From Porphyromonadaceae bacterium UBA4702 (lineage in GTDB: Bacteria > Bacteroidota > Bacteroidia > Bacteroidales > Muribaculaceae), in the NCBI GenBank assembly GCA_002404675.1, contig DHKE01000017.1, forward strand, positions 1-30,618: a stretch of DNA of 30,618 bases, in the 5' to 3' direction. Under the pieces are notes generated by a model. It had not been told where the DNA came from. It made no database searches and worked only from the letters and a program-made list of their open reading frames with translations. The stretch's first letter is position 1, and each line of letters begins with the position of its first letter. Positions 21,465 to 29,177 of this stretch are shown piece after piece. Both the position numbers and the translations under genes were made by a program.

Positions 21465-22405
21465 CTGAAATAATAGCACACATCACCCCCGATTTCAGGC
21501 AGAGACGTCAGGGCTGTTATGAAAGACGGCTTGCCGAAGCACATCGCTTCAACTACCGGCAACCCGAAGCCCTCTGAACGCGAGGGGAATACAAGGCCTT
21601 TGCAACGGCTGAGCAACGCCGCCTTCTGCTCGCTCGACACCCGACCAACGACAGTAACATTGTTCAGGTTATATGCTTCAATGGTTTTAAAAACCAGTTC
21701 TTCATACTTTTTGCCCGCAGTGCCAGCAAGCACAAGATGTTCTTCCGGCAAATACTGCATCATCTCAAGAATCAACAAAACATTCTTCTTGCGAGACCAC
21801 CGGGATATGTGAAAAAGGAACTTATCGGGCAAGCGCATTCCGGACAGCACGGAGGAATAGTCCGTGTCCGGGTTGTTCAGGTTTGTCACCCCGTTGTATA
21901 TCACGCGAGAGGGCTGCGGTGCGACAAGGTGGCTCCTGACATCGTCCCGCGTGGACTTCGATATGAACGAAAGGTGCGTCATCTGGTTGACGCGCCGCTG
22001 CGCGACAAACGTTTTCTTGCGCTTGTGGATGTCAGAGATGCCGTTGTGGAGATAGTTCAGGTCGTGGATGGTCATCAGCTGGAGCGGCGCGAACTTGACA
22101 CGATACTTGAACATTTGGTTGGTCCAGTGCAGCATGTCGAATTTCGGCAGGAGCCAGTTTCTGAAAGGCGTGAACACGCTGCACTTCAGGCATGCCTTTT
22201 TCAGCCCCTTAATTGTGATATAATCGACGTCGCTGCCGTATGCCCCGACCTGTTTCTCATTGACGATGAAGGTCATCCGTATGCCGAAGTCGCGCTGCAG
22301 CTCCGCAGCCCGGCACGCAAGGCGCAAGGCGATGCTGTTTTCAAATTCGCCCAGGCCTATGTTGGGCAAATGGGAGTTGGTCATTGATATTGCGAGCCTT
22401 TTCAT
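21465..22405 (-). pseudogene. GT4 glycosyltransferase, 5' part, truncated by IS30
   Basis: Residues 1-313 of a GT4 family (GT-B fold) glycosyltransferase. The nucleotide-sugar half shows FHISRWSRKKNVLLILEMM, the loop VVGRVSSEQKAALLSRCKGL and the EX7E-type motif SEGFGLPVVEA. The frame meets the IS right end inside codon 314, just after GGDVCYYF, and continues only into 16 IS-derived residues before stopping at 21416. The lost region is the C-terminal helix that folds back on the N-terminal domain, so activity is doubtful. The ATG at 22405 is preceded by a full promoter. Low-GC composition for the window suggests a variable glycan locus. Confidence 0.85.
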
Positions 22406-22442
22406 GGCGCTGTTTCGGGTTGGCCCCGGTTTGATTACGGCA

Positions 22443-22474
22443 CAAAGTTACAAAACGAGTTGCACATCCCCAAA
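22443..22474 (-). promoter_or_regulatory. Promoter for the GT4/GT90 glycan locus
   Basis: On the minus strand TTTG (22474-22471), a 20-bp spacer and TAACTTTG (22450-22443) match both Bacteroidota elements. It is divergent from the MFS promoter, 56 bp away. Confidence 0.75.
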
Positions 22475-22530
22475 ACAAGGTGCGTAAAACACCCTTTTCG
22501 ACAGCCACATGAGGCCACATTGACACACCA

Positions 22531-22562
22531 TTTGCGGCAACCACTGATTTTTTGTACCTTTG
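22531..22562 (+). promoter_or_regulatory. Promoter for the MFS transporter gene
   Basis: TTTG at 22531-22534, a 20-bp spacer and TACCTTTG at 22555-22562: the best promoter match in the window. Predicted transcript start near 22567, leader about 73 nt. Confidence 0.78.
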
Positions 22563-22584
22563 CAACGTAAAAATCAACACGTTG
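22563..22584. promoter_or_regulatory. Dyad over the MFS transcript start (possible operator)
   Basis: CAACGT, 10 bases, ACGTTG: a perfect 6+6 dyad immediately after the -7 box. Because its left half lies at or before the expected transcript start, a protein-binding site is more likely than an RNA stem. Confidence 0.4.
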
Positions 22585-22630
22585 TGCACGGCACGTAAGT
22601 CTAGTTGACTTGTGTGCCGTGTACTTTTTA
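22584..22630 (+). promoter_or_regulatory. Candidate transcription attenuator in the MFS leader
   Basis: An 18-bp stem (22584-22601 with 22607-22624, all positions paired, three as G-U) has a 5-nt loop and is followed directly by TTTTTA. This is the form of an intrinsic terminator, yet it lies 10-16 nt before the MFS start codon and after the MFS promoter. The upstream gene is divergent, so there is no other transcript for it to end. It would control read-through into the transporter gene or mask its start region. Confidence 0.6.
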
Positions 22631-22639
22631 TTGCACAAT

Positions 22640-23821
22640 ATGAATACAAAAACCGAACAGAAGCCGCGTATCTGGACTGGCGATTTCATGAAAATCGTCA
22701 TAGTCAACTTCTTCATTTTCGTCAATTTCCACGCATTGCTGCCCACATTCCCGTTTTTCGTCGAGAGCCTCGGCGGCGATGCGGTGACAGTCGGGGTTGC
22801 GACTGCGCTGTTCAGCCTCGCCTCGATAATTGCGCGGCCGTTTGCTGGCTGGCTCACAGACACACGCGGCCGCTGCGTGACCCTCATAGCCGGACTCGCC
22901 GGCTTGTCGCTGATGCCACTGGGCTACTTCTTCTCACTCGGACTGGCCGTGCCAGTGTTTTTCCGCACCCTCCACGGCGCATTCCACGCCACAGCGAGCA
23001 ACTCTTCAGCCACATGGGCAGCAGATCTGTTGCCCAAATCGAAGCTGGGCGAAGGCCTGGGCTTCTACGGATTGTCAATGGCTCTTTCAACGGCCGTTGC
23101 GCCGGCGTTTGGGCTGTGGCTGATGAACGGTTTCGGCTTCCGCGCACTGTTCTTGGCTGCCGCAGCGGTAGGCATTGCGGGCATCGCCATCGGGCTGTCT
23201 GTGCACAAGCGGCCGAAGACCGCCAAAGCTCCTTTGAGACTCGGCTCGTTATTTGAGAAAGCGGCAGTGCCCGCAGCAGTGTCGCAGTTTTTGTACATGA
23301 CGGCATACGGTGTCGTAGAAGTGTTCGTTGCCGTATACGCTGTGTCGCGAGGGCTGGGCGAAGCCGGCAGCTATTTCATTTCCATGGCAATAGCCACTGT
23401 GCTGGCTCGAATTATCCTCAGGAAAGCAATGGACGCAAGGCATGAGGGATGGCTGGTACACGGCGGCAACGCACTGTTGGTGTTAAGCATAATATTGCTG
23501 GTATTGCCAGCTGGGGGGCACCTGACATTCCTCGCTTCCGGCCTTGCGGCTGGATTCAGTTTCGGCGCAGTGCAGCCGTGCCTTCAGACGACCGCCGTCA
23601 TGCTGTCGCCAGAAAAGAAACGGGGAGCAGCCAACTCAACATTTTTTATAGCCTTCGATTTCGGCATTGCAGCCGGCGGCTTCATCGCCGGTGCTTTGGT
23701 GAAGGCATTCGGCTATGAAAAGATGTTCCTGACAATGACAGCCCCGGTCGTCCTGTCTTCCGCAGCATTTGCGCTGGCCGTGCGATGCCAGCTGCATGGC
23801 AGCAGACGCGAGCAATCTTAA
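22640..23821 (+). CDS. MFS transporter
   Basis: Integral inner-membrane transporter of 393 residues with about 12 hydrophobic segments. The conserved major facilitator loop between segments 2 and 3 is visible as GWLTDTRGRCVTLIAG, matching the GxLaDrxGrr pattern, and the half-way loop carries HKRPKTAKA. The N-terminal tail is short and charged. The substrate cannot be told from sequence; drug or sugar efflux relatives are both possible. The frame is open from 22610, but that ATG lies inside the leader hairpin, so the ATG at 22640 is chosen. The gene is a single unit divergent from the glycan locus and carries an unusual leader. Confidence 0.9.
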   Translation: MNTKTEQKPRIWTGDFMKIVIVNFFIFVNFHALLPTFPFFVESLGGDAVTVGVATALFSLASIIARPFAGWLTDTRGRCVTLIAGLAGLSLMPLGYFFSLGLAVPVFFRTLHGAFHATASNSSATWAADLLPKSKLGEGLGFYGLSMALSTAVAPAFGLWLMNGFGFRALFLAAAAVGIAGIAIGLSVHKRPKTAKAPLRLGSLFEKAAVPAAVSQFLYMTAYGVVEVFVAVYAVSRGLGEAGSYFISMAIATVLARIILRKAMDARHEGWLVHGGNALLVLSIILLVLPAGGHLTFLASGLAAGFSFGAVQPCLQTTAVMLSPEKKRGAANSTFFIAFDFGIAAGGFIAGALVKAFGYEKMFLTMTAPVVLSSAAFALAVRCQLHGSRREQS

Positions 23822-23840
23822 TTCAAAACATTTCTGCCGC

Positions 23841-23863
23841 GGTGTATCAGTATTTGACACACC
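23841..23863 (+). terminator. Weak hairpin after the MFS gene
   Basis: GGTGTATCA and TGACACACC pair over 9 positions with one mismatch and a 5-nt loop, 20 bp past the MFS stop. No T run follows, so function is uncertain. Confidence 0.35.
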
Positions 23864-23929
23864 CTCGAAATGACGCTCGCCGGCTGAACATTTGTGCAGT
23901 CCGGGCGTGCGTATGATGAATTATTTGAT

Positions 23930-23937
23930 TAATTTTG
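23930..23937 (+). promoter_or_regulatory. Promoter -7 box for the FtsB/DivIC gene
   Basis: TAATTTTG, 59 bp before the ATG at 23996. No -33 TTTG at the right distance. Confidence 0.55.
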
Positions 23938-23995
23938 CAACGTGAACAGGTATCGCCGGGCGTGTATGCGCGGCGGCACGCAAATCTGACAGCAA

Positions 23996-24322
23996 ATGGG
24001 GTTCAAGAAAAAATGGAAGAAAGCAATGTTATGGCTGCGCAGGAAGTCGCATCTGCCGACGCTGATTGTCATAGCCATATTCGTGGCCATGCTCTTCTTC
24101 AACGACGACACCTCCGTTTATGTCAGCAAGAAATACCAAGATGAAATCAACGCGCTGCAGGAGCAGATACGCGCCACTGCCGACAGCACGCAGTATTACC
24201 GGCAGAAGCGCGAGGCGATAGAGGCCGGACGCAACGAGCTGGAACACATCGCCCGCGAGAGGTTCAATATGCAGCGTCCTACAGAGGATGTGTACATCGT
24301 GACCGAGAAGGACGACAAATGA
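23996..24322 (+). CDS. Septum formation initiator family protein (FtsB/DivIC-like)
   Basis: Small divisome protein of 108 residues. A short basic cytoplasmic tail (KKKWKKAMLWLRRK) precedes one membrane segment (about 20-35, LPTLIVIAIFVAMLFF). A periplasmic coiled coil follows (about 47-85), then the conserved ERFNMQRPTEDVYIV segment typical of FtsB/DivIC. Such proteins form a complex with FtsL and FtsQ/DivIB to activate septal peptidoglycan synthesis. The length is normal. Its stop overlaps the next ATG (ATGA), so the two are coupled. Confidence 0.92.
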   Translation: MGFKKKWKKAMLWLRRKSHLPTLIVIAIFVAMLFFNDDTSVYVSKKYQDEINALQEQIRATADSTQYYRQKREAIEAGRNELEHIARERFNMQRPTEDVYIVTEKDDK

Positions 24323-24831
24323 CCTGCAACCTGCCTACAAATAAACACCCGAACCCGATGAAACAGAAGAACAATGACAGCGGCAAGGCGGCGATGCCCC
24401 TGCCGAAAAAACGCAAGATAGCAGACAACGTGGCAATGGCCGGGCTGCTCGTTCTGGCAGTGGCCATAGCCATGCCGATAGCGACGCTCGAATCGCCGGA
24501 GACGCTCGCTCCCTGGAAGTGGGTGTATGCCGCCGGCGCAATCATCTACACCGCTGCCCGTTGCGTCAACGTGTCAGCTCCCGGCGACAGCACGCGGCTG
24601 CGGCGGTTGCGCCGCATGCAGGCGTGGGGCGGCATAGCGTTCATAATCGCCGGAGCATTCTGGTTCTACTACGAGCAGCGGCTCGGCGCAATTGGCGGCG
24701 GCGCACTCGCGATACTGAAAAATACCATCCTCTTCACGCTCGTGGGCGCGATGCTGCAGATAGTGTCCGTATGGATGATATACGCCCGCGAGAAAAAGGA
24801 AAGCCGCAACAACGGAGCGACACTCGACTAA
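24319..24831 (+). CDS. Small integral membrane protein of unknown function
   Basis: Protein of 170 residues that I cannot assign. A polar Lys-rich N-terminus (to about 40) is followed by four predicted membrane segments: VAMAGLLVLAVAIAMPIA, WKWVYAAGAIIYTAARC, GGIAFIIAGAFWFYY and ILFTLVGAMLQIVSVWMIY. The second and third are separated by an arginine-rich loop (RLRRLRRMQ). Four helices with basic loops are a common plan but no motif stands out. The ATG at 24319 overlaps the FtsB-like stop by ATGA; a second ATG at 24358 is possible. Coupling with the divisome gene hints at an envelope role only. Confidence 0.75.
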   Translation: MTCNLPTNKHPNPMKQKNNDSGKAAMPLPKKRKIADNVAMAGLLVLAVAIAMPIATLESPETLAPWKWVYAAGAIIYTAARCVNVSAPGDSTRLRRLRRMQAWGGIAFIIAGAFWFYYEQRLGAIGGGALAILKNTILFTLVGAMLQIVSVWMIYAREKKESRNNGATLD

Positions 24832-24855
24832 TTATGTTTTTTTAGGCGAGATGAA

Positions 24856-24886
24856 TTGCGCATAGCCGCCAGTTGATGTAACTTTG
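24856..24886 (+). promoter_or_regulatory. Promoter for coaX
   Basis: TTG at 24856-24858, a 20-bp spacer and TAACTTTG at 24879-24886. The -7 box ends only 7 bp before the coaX ATG, so the leader would be about 3 nt or none. Confidence 0.68.
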
Positions 24887-24893
24887 TGAGCTG

Positions 24894-25628
24894 ATGAGGA
24901 AAATTCTCACGATAGACCACGGCAACAGCTCTGTGAAAGTGAATGTATACGAAGGTTCAGGCGATGTCACGAGCCTGCGCATGGAGGAGCTGTGCATCGA
25001 GGCTGTCGCTGAACTGGTGGAGCGCGTGCGTCCCGACGGCATCGTCTATGCCGCCGTCGGCAAGACTGATGCACGCATGCTGGAATCCGTGAGCCGCCTA
25101 GACGGCAACGTGCTGGTGGTCACACACGCCACGCCGCTGCCGATAGGCATAGCCTACGGCACTCCCGGCACTCTCGGCCTCGACCGTGTTGCCGCAGCAG
25201 TGGCTGCCGCAGCCATGTTCCCGGACGAGACGCTGCTGGTGGCTGACGCCGGCACTGCGCTGACCGCCGACATCGTGTCGGCGGACGGCGTTTTCATGGG
25301 AGGCAACATCTCCGCAGGTGTACGATTGCGCCTCGACAGCCTCGCGAGCCACACGGCGCAGCTGCCCCGTGTGCTGCCGGAAGGGCGGCTGCCGATATAC
25401 GGCAAGGACACGGAGACCGCATTGCGGTGCGGCGCGGTGCGCGGCGCCGCAGCAGAAATAGCATACACAGCCGCTGCCGGACAGTGCAGCCGCATCGTCC
25501 TCACCGGAGGCGACGCAGCACTCGTGGCAAATGCCTTGTGCCAGATGACCAGCATGCCGCTGGACACAGTCGACGACCTCGTCGGCAAAGGACTTTTAAG
25601 AATTTACGAACACAATGAAGATAACTAA
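24894..25628 (+). CDS. coaX: Type III pantothenate kinase
   Basis: Phosphorylates pantothenate, the first step of coenzyme A synthesis, in the cytoplasm. The 244-residue product has the ASKHA fold motifs of CoaX: TIDHGNSSVK with D8 (phosphate 1), YGTPGTLGLDR (88-98) with catalytic D97, and DAGTALT (118-124, phosphate 2), followed by GG at 136-137 and an adenosine motif LTGGDA near 203. The ATG at 24894 gives the expected start; a promoter ends 7 bp upstream, so the message is nearly leaderless. It overlaps the outer-membrane protein gene by 14 bp. Confidence 0.94.
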   Translation: MRKILTIDHGNSSVKVNVYEGSGDVTSLRMEELCIEAVAELVERVRPDGIVYAAVGKTDARMLESVSRLDGNVLVVTHATPLPIGIAYGTPGTLGLDRVAAAVAAAAMFPDETLLVADAGTALTADIVSADGVFMGGNISAGVRLRLDSLASHTAQLPRVLPEGRLPIYGKDTETALRCGAVRGAAAEIAYTAAAGQCSRIVLTGGDAALVANALCQMTSMPLDTVDDLVGKGLLRIYEHNEDN

Positions 25629-26880
25629 GACATTTCTCCTCTTGACAAGCATCATTGCCGCAGCCGCCGGCTCGGCAGATGCGCAAGTCACCACCTCGCC
25701 ATACTCCATGTACGGCTACGGCATACTCAGCGACCACGCCACCTCCGCGCAGCGGCAGATGGGCACGATAGGCTACGCCATGCGCTCCGGACGGCAGATC
25801 AACGTCATGAACCCGGCATCTTACGCCGGCATGGACTCGCTGACGTTCCTCTGGGACATAGGCGCAGACATCAGCTTCATACACTCGCAGGAAGGCTCAT
25901 ACAAGGAGAACACCACCGGCGGCGGCCTCGACTACATCACCATGCAGTTCCCGCTCTCCAAGCATTTCGGAGGCTCTGTCGGACTGCTGCCCGTATCGTC
26001 GGTGGGATATGCCTTCGGCAACGAAATCAAGCACGGCACAATGGAAAACCAGGGGTCGGGCGGACTGAACCTCCTCTATTTCGGCCTTGCCGCCAACTAC
26101 TACGGCATCGGCATCGGCGCGAACATCTCATACCGCTTCGGCAACATCATCAACGACGTGTACTCCACCCCCGAGGGCTCGGGACGCACGCTGTTTGAAC
26201 ATGTGATGCAGGTGCGCGACTGGGACATCAACATCGGCCTGCAGTACACCCTCGCCCTGACCAAGGCCGACTGCGTAACACTCGGCGCGACGTACACGCC
26301 CCGCAAGTCGTTCCTCGGCAAGACGTGGGTGACAAACCAGAACCTCGGCGACAACACCTCCAAGCCTGACACCGTGGCATACATGCGCATGAAAGGCAGC
26401 TACTACCAGCCGCACACCATAGGCGCGGGCATCAACTATACCCACACCCGCCAGTCACGCTTCATGGTCGAAGCCGACTTCACGTACCAGAACTGGAAGG
26501 ACGCGCCCTACTCGCCGCTGCATGACGACAAGGGGAACACCGTCTTCCAGGGCATGGAGTTCAACGACCGCTACAAGGTGGCTGTCGGCGGCGAATATGT
26601 GCCGAAGCTGCGCGGACGATACCTGCAGCGCGTGGCATACCGCATCGGCGGGTACTACTCGCGAGACTACCTCAACATACGCGGCAACAACGTCAAGGAA
26701 TACGGCCTGTCCTGCGGCTTCGGCTTCCCGACACCCGAAGGGCGCACCGTCATCAACCTCGGCTTCGACTGGAAGCACCGCATGGCTTCGCCCACGTCGC
26801 TCATCTCCGAGAACTACTTCAACATCACGCTGGGCGTCAACTTCAACGAGCTGTGGTTCTACCAGCGCAAGATCAAGTAA
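25615..26880 (+). CDS. Outer membrane beta-barrel protein (OmpP1/FadL-like)
   Basis: Protein of 421 residues with a signal peptide cleaved near SADAQ (about residue 24). The mature part alternates polar and aromatic residues in many short strands, with turns rich in Gly, Asn and Asp, as in barrels of the OmpP1/FadL group: it opens TTSPYSMYGYGILSD and includes NPASYAGMDSL, a hallmark near the N-terminus. The C-terminus is FNELWFYQRKIK. In related Bacteroidales the same gene sits between coaX and lptC. The cargo is unknown. Overlap with coaX implies coupled translation. Confidence 0.85.
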   Translation: MKITKTFLLLTSIIAAAAGSADAQVTTSPYSMYGYGILSDHATSAQRQMGTIGYAMRSGRQINVMNPASYAGMDSLTFLWDIGADISFIHSQEGSYKENTTGGGLDYITMQFPLSKHFGGSVGLLPVSSVGYAFGNEIKHGTMENQGSGGLNLLYFGLAANYYGIGIGANISYRFGNIINDVYSTPEGSGRTLFEHVMQVRDWDINIGLQYTLALTKADCVTLGATYTPRKSFLGKTWVTNQNLGDNTSKPDTVAYMRMKGSYYQPHTIGAGINYTHTRQSRFMVEADFTYQNWKDAPYSPLHDDKGNTVFQGMEFNDRYKVAVGGEYVPKLRGRYLQRVAYRIGGYYSRDYLNIRGNNVKEYGLSCGFGFPTPEGRTVINLGFDWKHRMASPTSLISENYFNITLGVNFNELWFYQRKIK

Positions 26881-26903
26881 CCTGTCGTTCACGCAACTGC
26901 GCA

Positions 26904-27581
26904 ATGGTCTTTCGAGCCGCATACAAGTCCGCGTGCCTGGCGTTCTCGCCCGCACGCCTCCCGGTGGCGGTGATGCTCGCCGTCATCGCGCTCGCGTCGT
27001 GCCATCAGGGGAAGAAAGTGGACGTGGCGGCCTCCATCAACCCCAAGAAGATGCCCACGATGACCACAAAAAACGTGGTCACGTTCATCTCCGATTCGGG
27101 GATAATACAGTACAAGATAGTCTCGCCGCTGTGGCTGGTCTACAATGAGCGCGACACACCCTACTGGTCATTCCCCAAAGGGCTGTACCTGCAGAAATTT
27201 GACCGCAACTACAAGAAGATAGCCTCCGTAGCTGCCGACTCCGCCAAGTTCTATTCCGACCAGAAGCTGTGGCAGCTCGACGGCAACGTCGAGCTGGAAC
27301 GCCTCCCCGGCGACCTGTTCCTGACGCAGCAGCTCTTCTGGAACGAGCGTGAACACAAGATATACTCTGACTCGTTCATCCACATCAAGACGACCCAGCA
27401 CATGCTCGAGGGGTACGGCTTCGTGTCAAACGACCGCCTCACAGACTACCGCATAATACGCCCGTCGGGCATGTTCCCTTTCAACAAGGACGCGCAGCCG
27501 GCCGCCACGCCCGTGCCGCCGGGAGCAGCTGCCGCCGGCGGGCCGACGATAGCGCCCGTGCCGCCCTCCGCCACTCCCTGA
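26904..27581 (+). CDS. lptC: LPS export protein LptC, lipoprotein type
   Basis: Periplasmic membrane-anchored protein that passes lipopolysaccharide from the LptB2FG pump to LptA. The 225-residue product begins with a hydrophobic stretch ending in the lipobox LASC, as usual in Bacteroidota. The LptC core follows: MTTKNVVTFISDSGIIQYKI, the strand SPLWLVYNERDTPYWSFPKG, then DGNVELERLPGDLFLTQQL and MLEGYGFVSNDRLTDYRI. A Pro/Ala-rich tail after about residue 195 is not part of the fold. The ATG at 26904 lies 23 bp after the barrel gene; an ATG at 26973 would also keep the lipobox. Confidence 0.9.
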   Translation: MVFRAAYKSACLAFSPARLPVAVMLAVIALASCHQGKKVDVAASINPKKMPTMTTKNVVTFISDSGIIQYKIVSPLWLVYNERDTPYWSFPKGLYLQKFDRNYKKIASVAADSAKFYSDQKLWQLDGNVELERLPGDLFLTQQLFWNEREHKIYSDSFIHIKTTQHMLEGYGFVSNDRLTDYRIIRPSGMFPFNKDAQPAATPVPPGAAAAGGPTIAPVPPSATP

Positions 27582-27648
27582 CGCAGGCTGCTGCATCACA
27601 GCCTCCACCCTCTCCCCCCTCACACGAAAACAAAACACTCCACAGACA

Positions 27649-28917
27649 ATGGAACTGCAACTCACCTCAGCAATACTGATAACGATAATCGCGATACTGT
27701 TCTCCGGCCTCTTCTCCGGCACCGAGATTGCCTTCGTGCAGTCCTCCAAAGTGCGCATGGAGATTGAGACTTCACGCGGAGGAATAGTCAACCGCATACT
27801 CCGACGATTCTACCACAACGAGGACACGTTCATCTCCACTCTCCTCGTGGGCAACAACGTTGTTCTCGTAATATACGGCATCGCCATATCGGCAATTATC
27901 AACCCATGGCTCAACGCATGGTTTCAGAACGATGCGGCAGTGCTGATAGTCAACACTATAGCCTCAACGCTCATCATACTGTTCACCGGCGAGTTCATGC
28001 CCAAAATCACATTCCGCATCAACCCCAACTTAACCATGCGCCTCATCGCGCTCCCCATATACCTGATATACCTGGTGCTGTACCCTGTCTCCGCGCTCAT
28101 CTCACACATCTCGCTGGGGCTGATGAAGCTGCTCGGCATAGAGTCAACCGGCGCCAAGTCCGGGCGGCTCACCGTAGAGCAGCTCGACGACTACATACAG
28201 CAGAGCCTTGCCGGACGCGCCGACTCGGAAGAGATAGACAGCGAAGTGAGGATATTCCGCAACGCCATAGACTTCAAGGACACACAGATAGAGGAGTGCA
28301 TGATACCGCGCAACGAGATTGTCGCCGTTGACCTCGAAAGCACCTCGCGCAGCGAGCTGGTCAACACGTTTTCCTCAACAGGCCTGTCAAAAATAGTAGT
28401 ATACCGGCGCGACATCGACGACGTGGTCGGCTACATACACGTCTCCGAGCTGTTCAAGGCCGGCACCAACTGGCGCGACCGCATCAAGCCCGTAATCTTC
28501 ACCCCCATGTCTATGCTCGCCAACAAGATGATGCGCCGCATGCTCGCCGAAAAACGCTCCGTCGTCATCGTCATCGACGAGTTCGGCGGAACTGCCGGCC
28601 TCGTCACCCTCGAAGACCTCGTCGAGGAAATCTGCGGCGAGTTTGAGGACGAGCACGACAAGAAGCGTCTCATCGCCCGGCAGACCGGCGAAAACGAATA
28701 CGAATTTGCTGGCCGCGTCGAAATCGAACAGATCAACGAGCAGTTCCACCTCGGCATACCCGAAAACGACCACTACCACACACTCGCCGGATACATCCTC
28801 GAGACACGCGGCGAGCTGCCCCGCGTCAACGACACATTCACCATCGGAGACCTTTCATTCACCGTGCTGCGAATGTCTGCCACCAAGATTAAACTCCTGC
28901 GCGTCAGACGTGTCTGA
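27649..28917 (+). CDS. CNNM/CBS/CorC_HlyC membrane protein
   Basis: Protein of 422 residues with the standard plan of this family. The CNNM (DUF21) membrane domain covers about 1-190: a small-residue first helix FSGLFSGTEIAFVQSS, then GNNVVLVIYGIAIS and TGEFMPKI, the conserved PK motif. A CBS pair follows (about 205-325) with MIPRNEIVAVD and VIVIDEFGGTAGLVTLEDL, then the C-terminal CorC_HlyC domain (about 340-420). Relatives move Mg2+ or Na+; GldE of gliding bacteria is also of this type. It ends the coaX-omp-lptC cluster, 67 bp after lptC. Confidence 0.93.
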   Translation: MELQLTSAILITIIAILFSGLFSGTEIAFVQSSKVRMEIETSRGGIVNRILRRFYHNEDTFISTLLVGNNVVLVIYGIAISAIINPWLNAWFQNDAAVLIVNTIASTLIILFTGEFMPKITFRINPNLTMRLIALPIYLIYLVLYPVSALISHISLGLMKLLGIESTGAKSGRLTVEQLDDYIQQSLAGRADSEEIDSEVRIFRNAIDFKDTQIEECMIPRNEIVAVDLESTSRSELVNTFSSTGLSKIVVYRRDIDDVVGYIHVSELFKAGTNWRDRIKPVIFTPMSMLANKMMRRMLAEKRSVVIVIDEFGGTAGLVTLEDLVEEICGEFEDEHDKKRLIARQTGENEYEFAGRVEIEQINEQFHLGIPENDHYHTLAGYILETRGELPRVNDTFTIGDLSFTVLRMSATKIKLLRVRRV

Positions 28918-28918
28918 C
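28903..28918. repeat. Palindrome overlapping the CNNM gene stop codon
   Basis: GTCAGAC, GT, GTCTGAC: 7 bp each side. The TGA stop is inside the second arm. No T tract follows, so a terminator is not certain. Confidence 0.4.
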
Positions 28919-29000
28919 ATATACCCCCGATTTGACACGAAACAAATATACTGAACGACAGCGCAATAATCACCAAGCAACGCCGTTTGGCATATAAACA

Positions 29001-29037
29001 GGTGGCAAAACCGCCATTTGGAACGAGAATTGCCACC
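29001..29037. repeat. Inverted repeat upstream of the sigma factor gene
   Basis: GGTGGCAA (29001-29008) and TTGCCACC (29030-29037) are exact complements 21 bp apart, in the 260-bp gap before the sigma factor. A second partial stem, GGTGG with CCGCC, competes inside. I find no TAnnTTTG box in this gap. Confidence 0.4.
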
Positions 29038-29177
29038 GCAAAAAACCGAAAACCAACGGCATCTGCCAGCACGACAGCCGACAGGTCCGAAAGACAAACT
29101 ACAACTAATCGAAGTGGAAGATTGCGAAAGCTTTGTCCACAGGCAAACAAAACAACAACACTTAAAGCAATCACATC

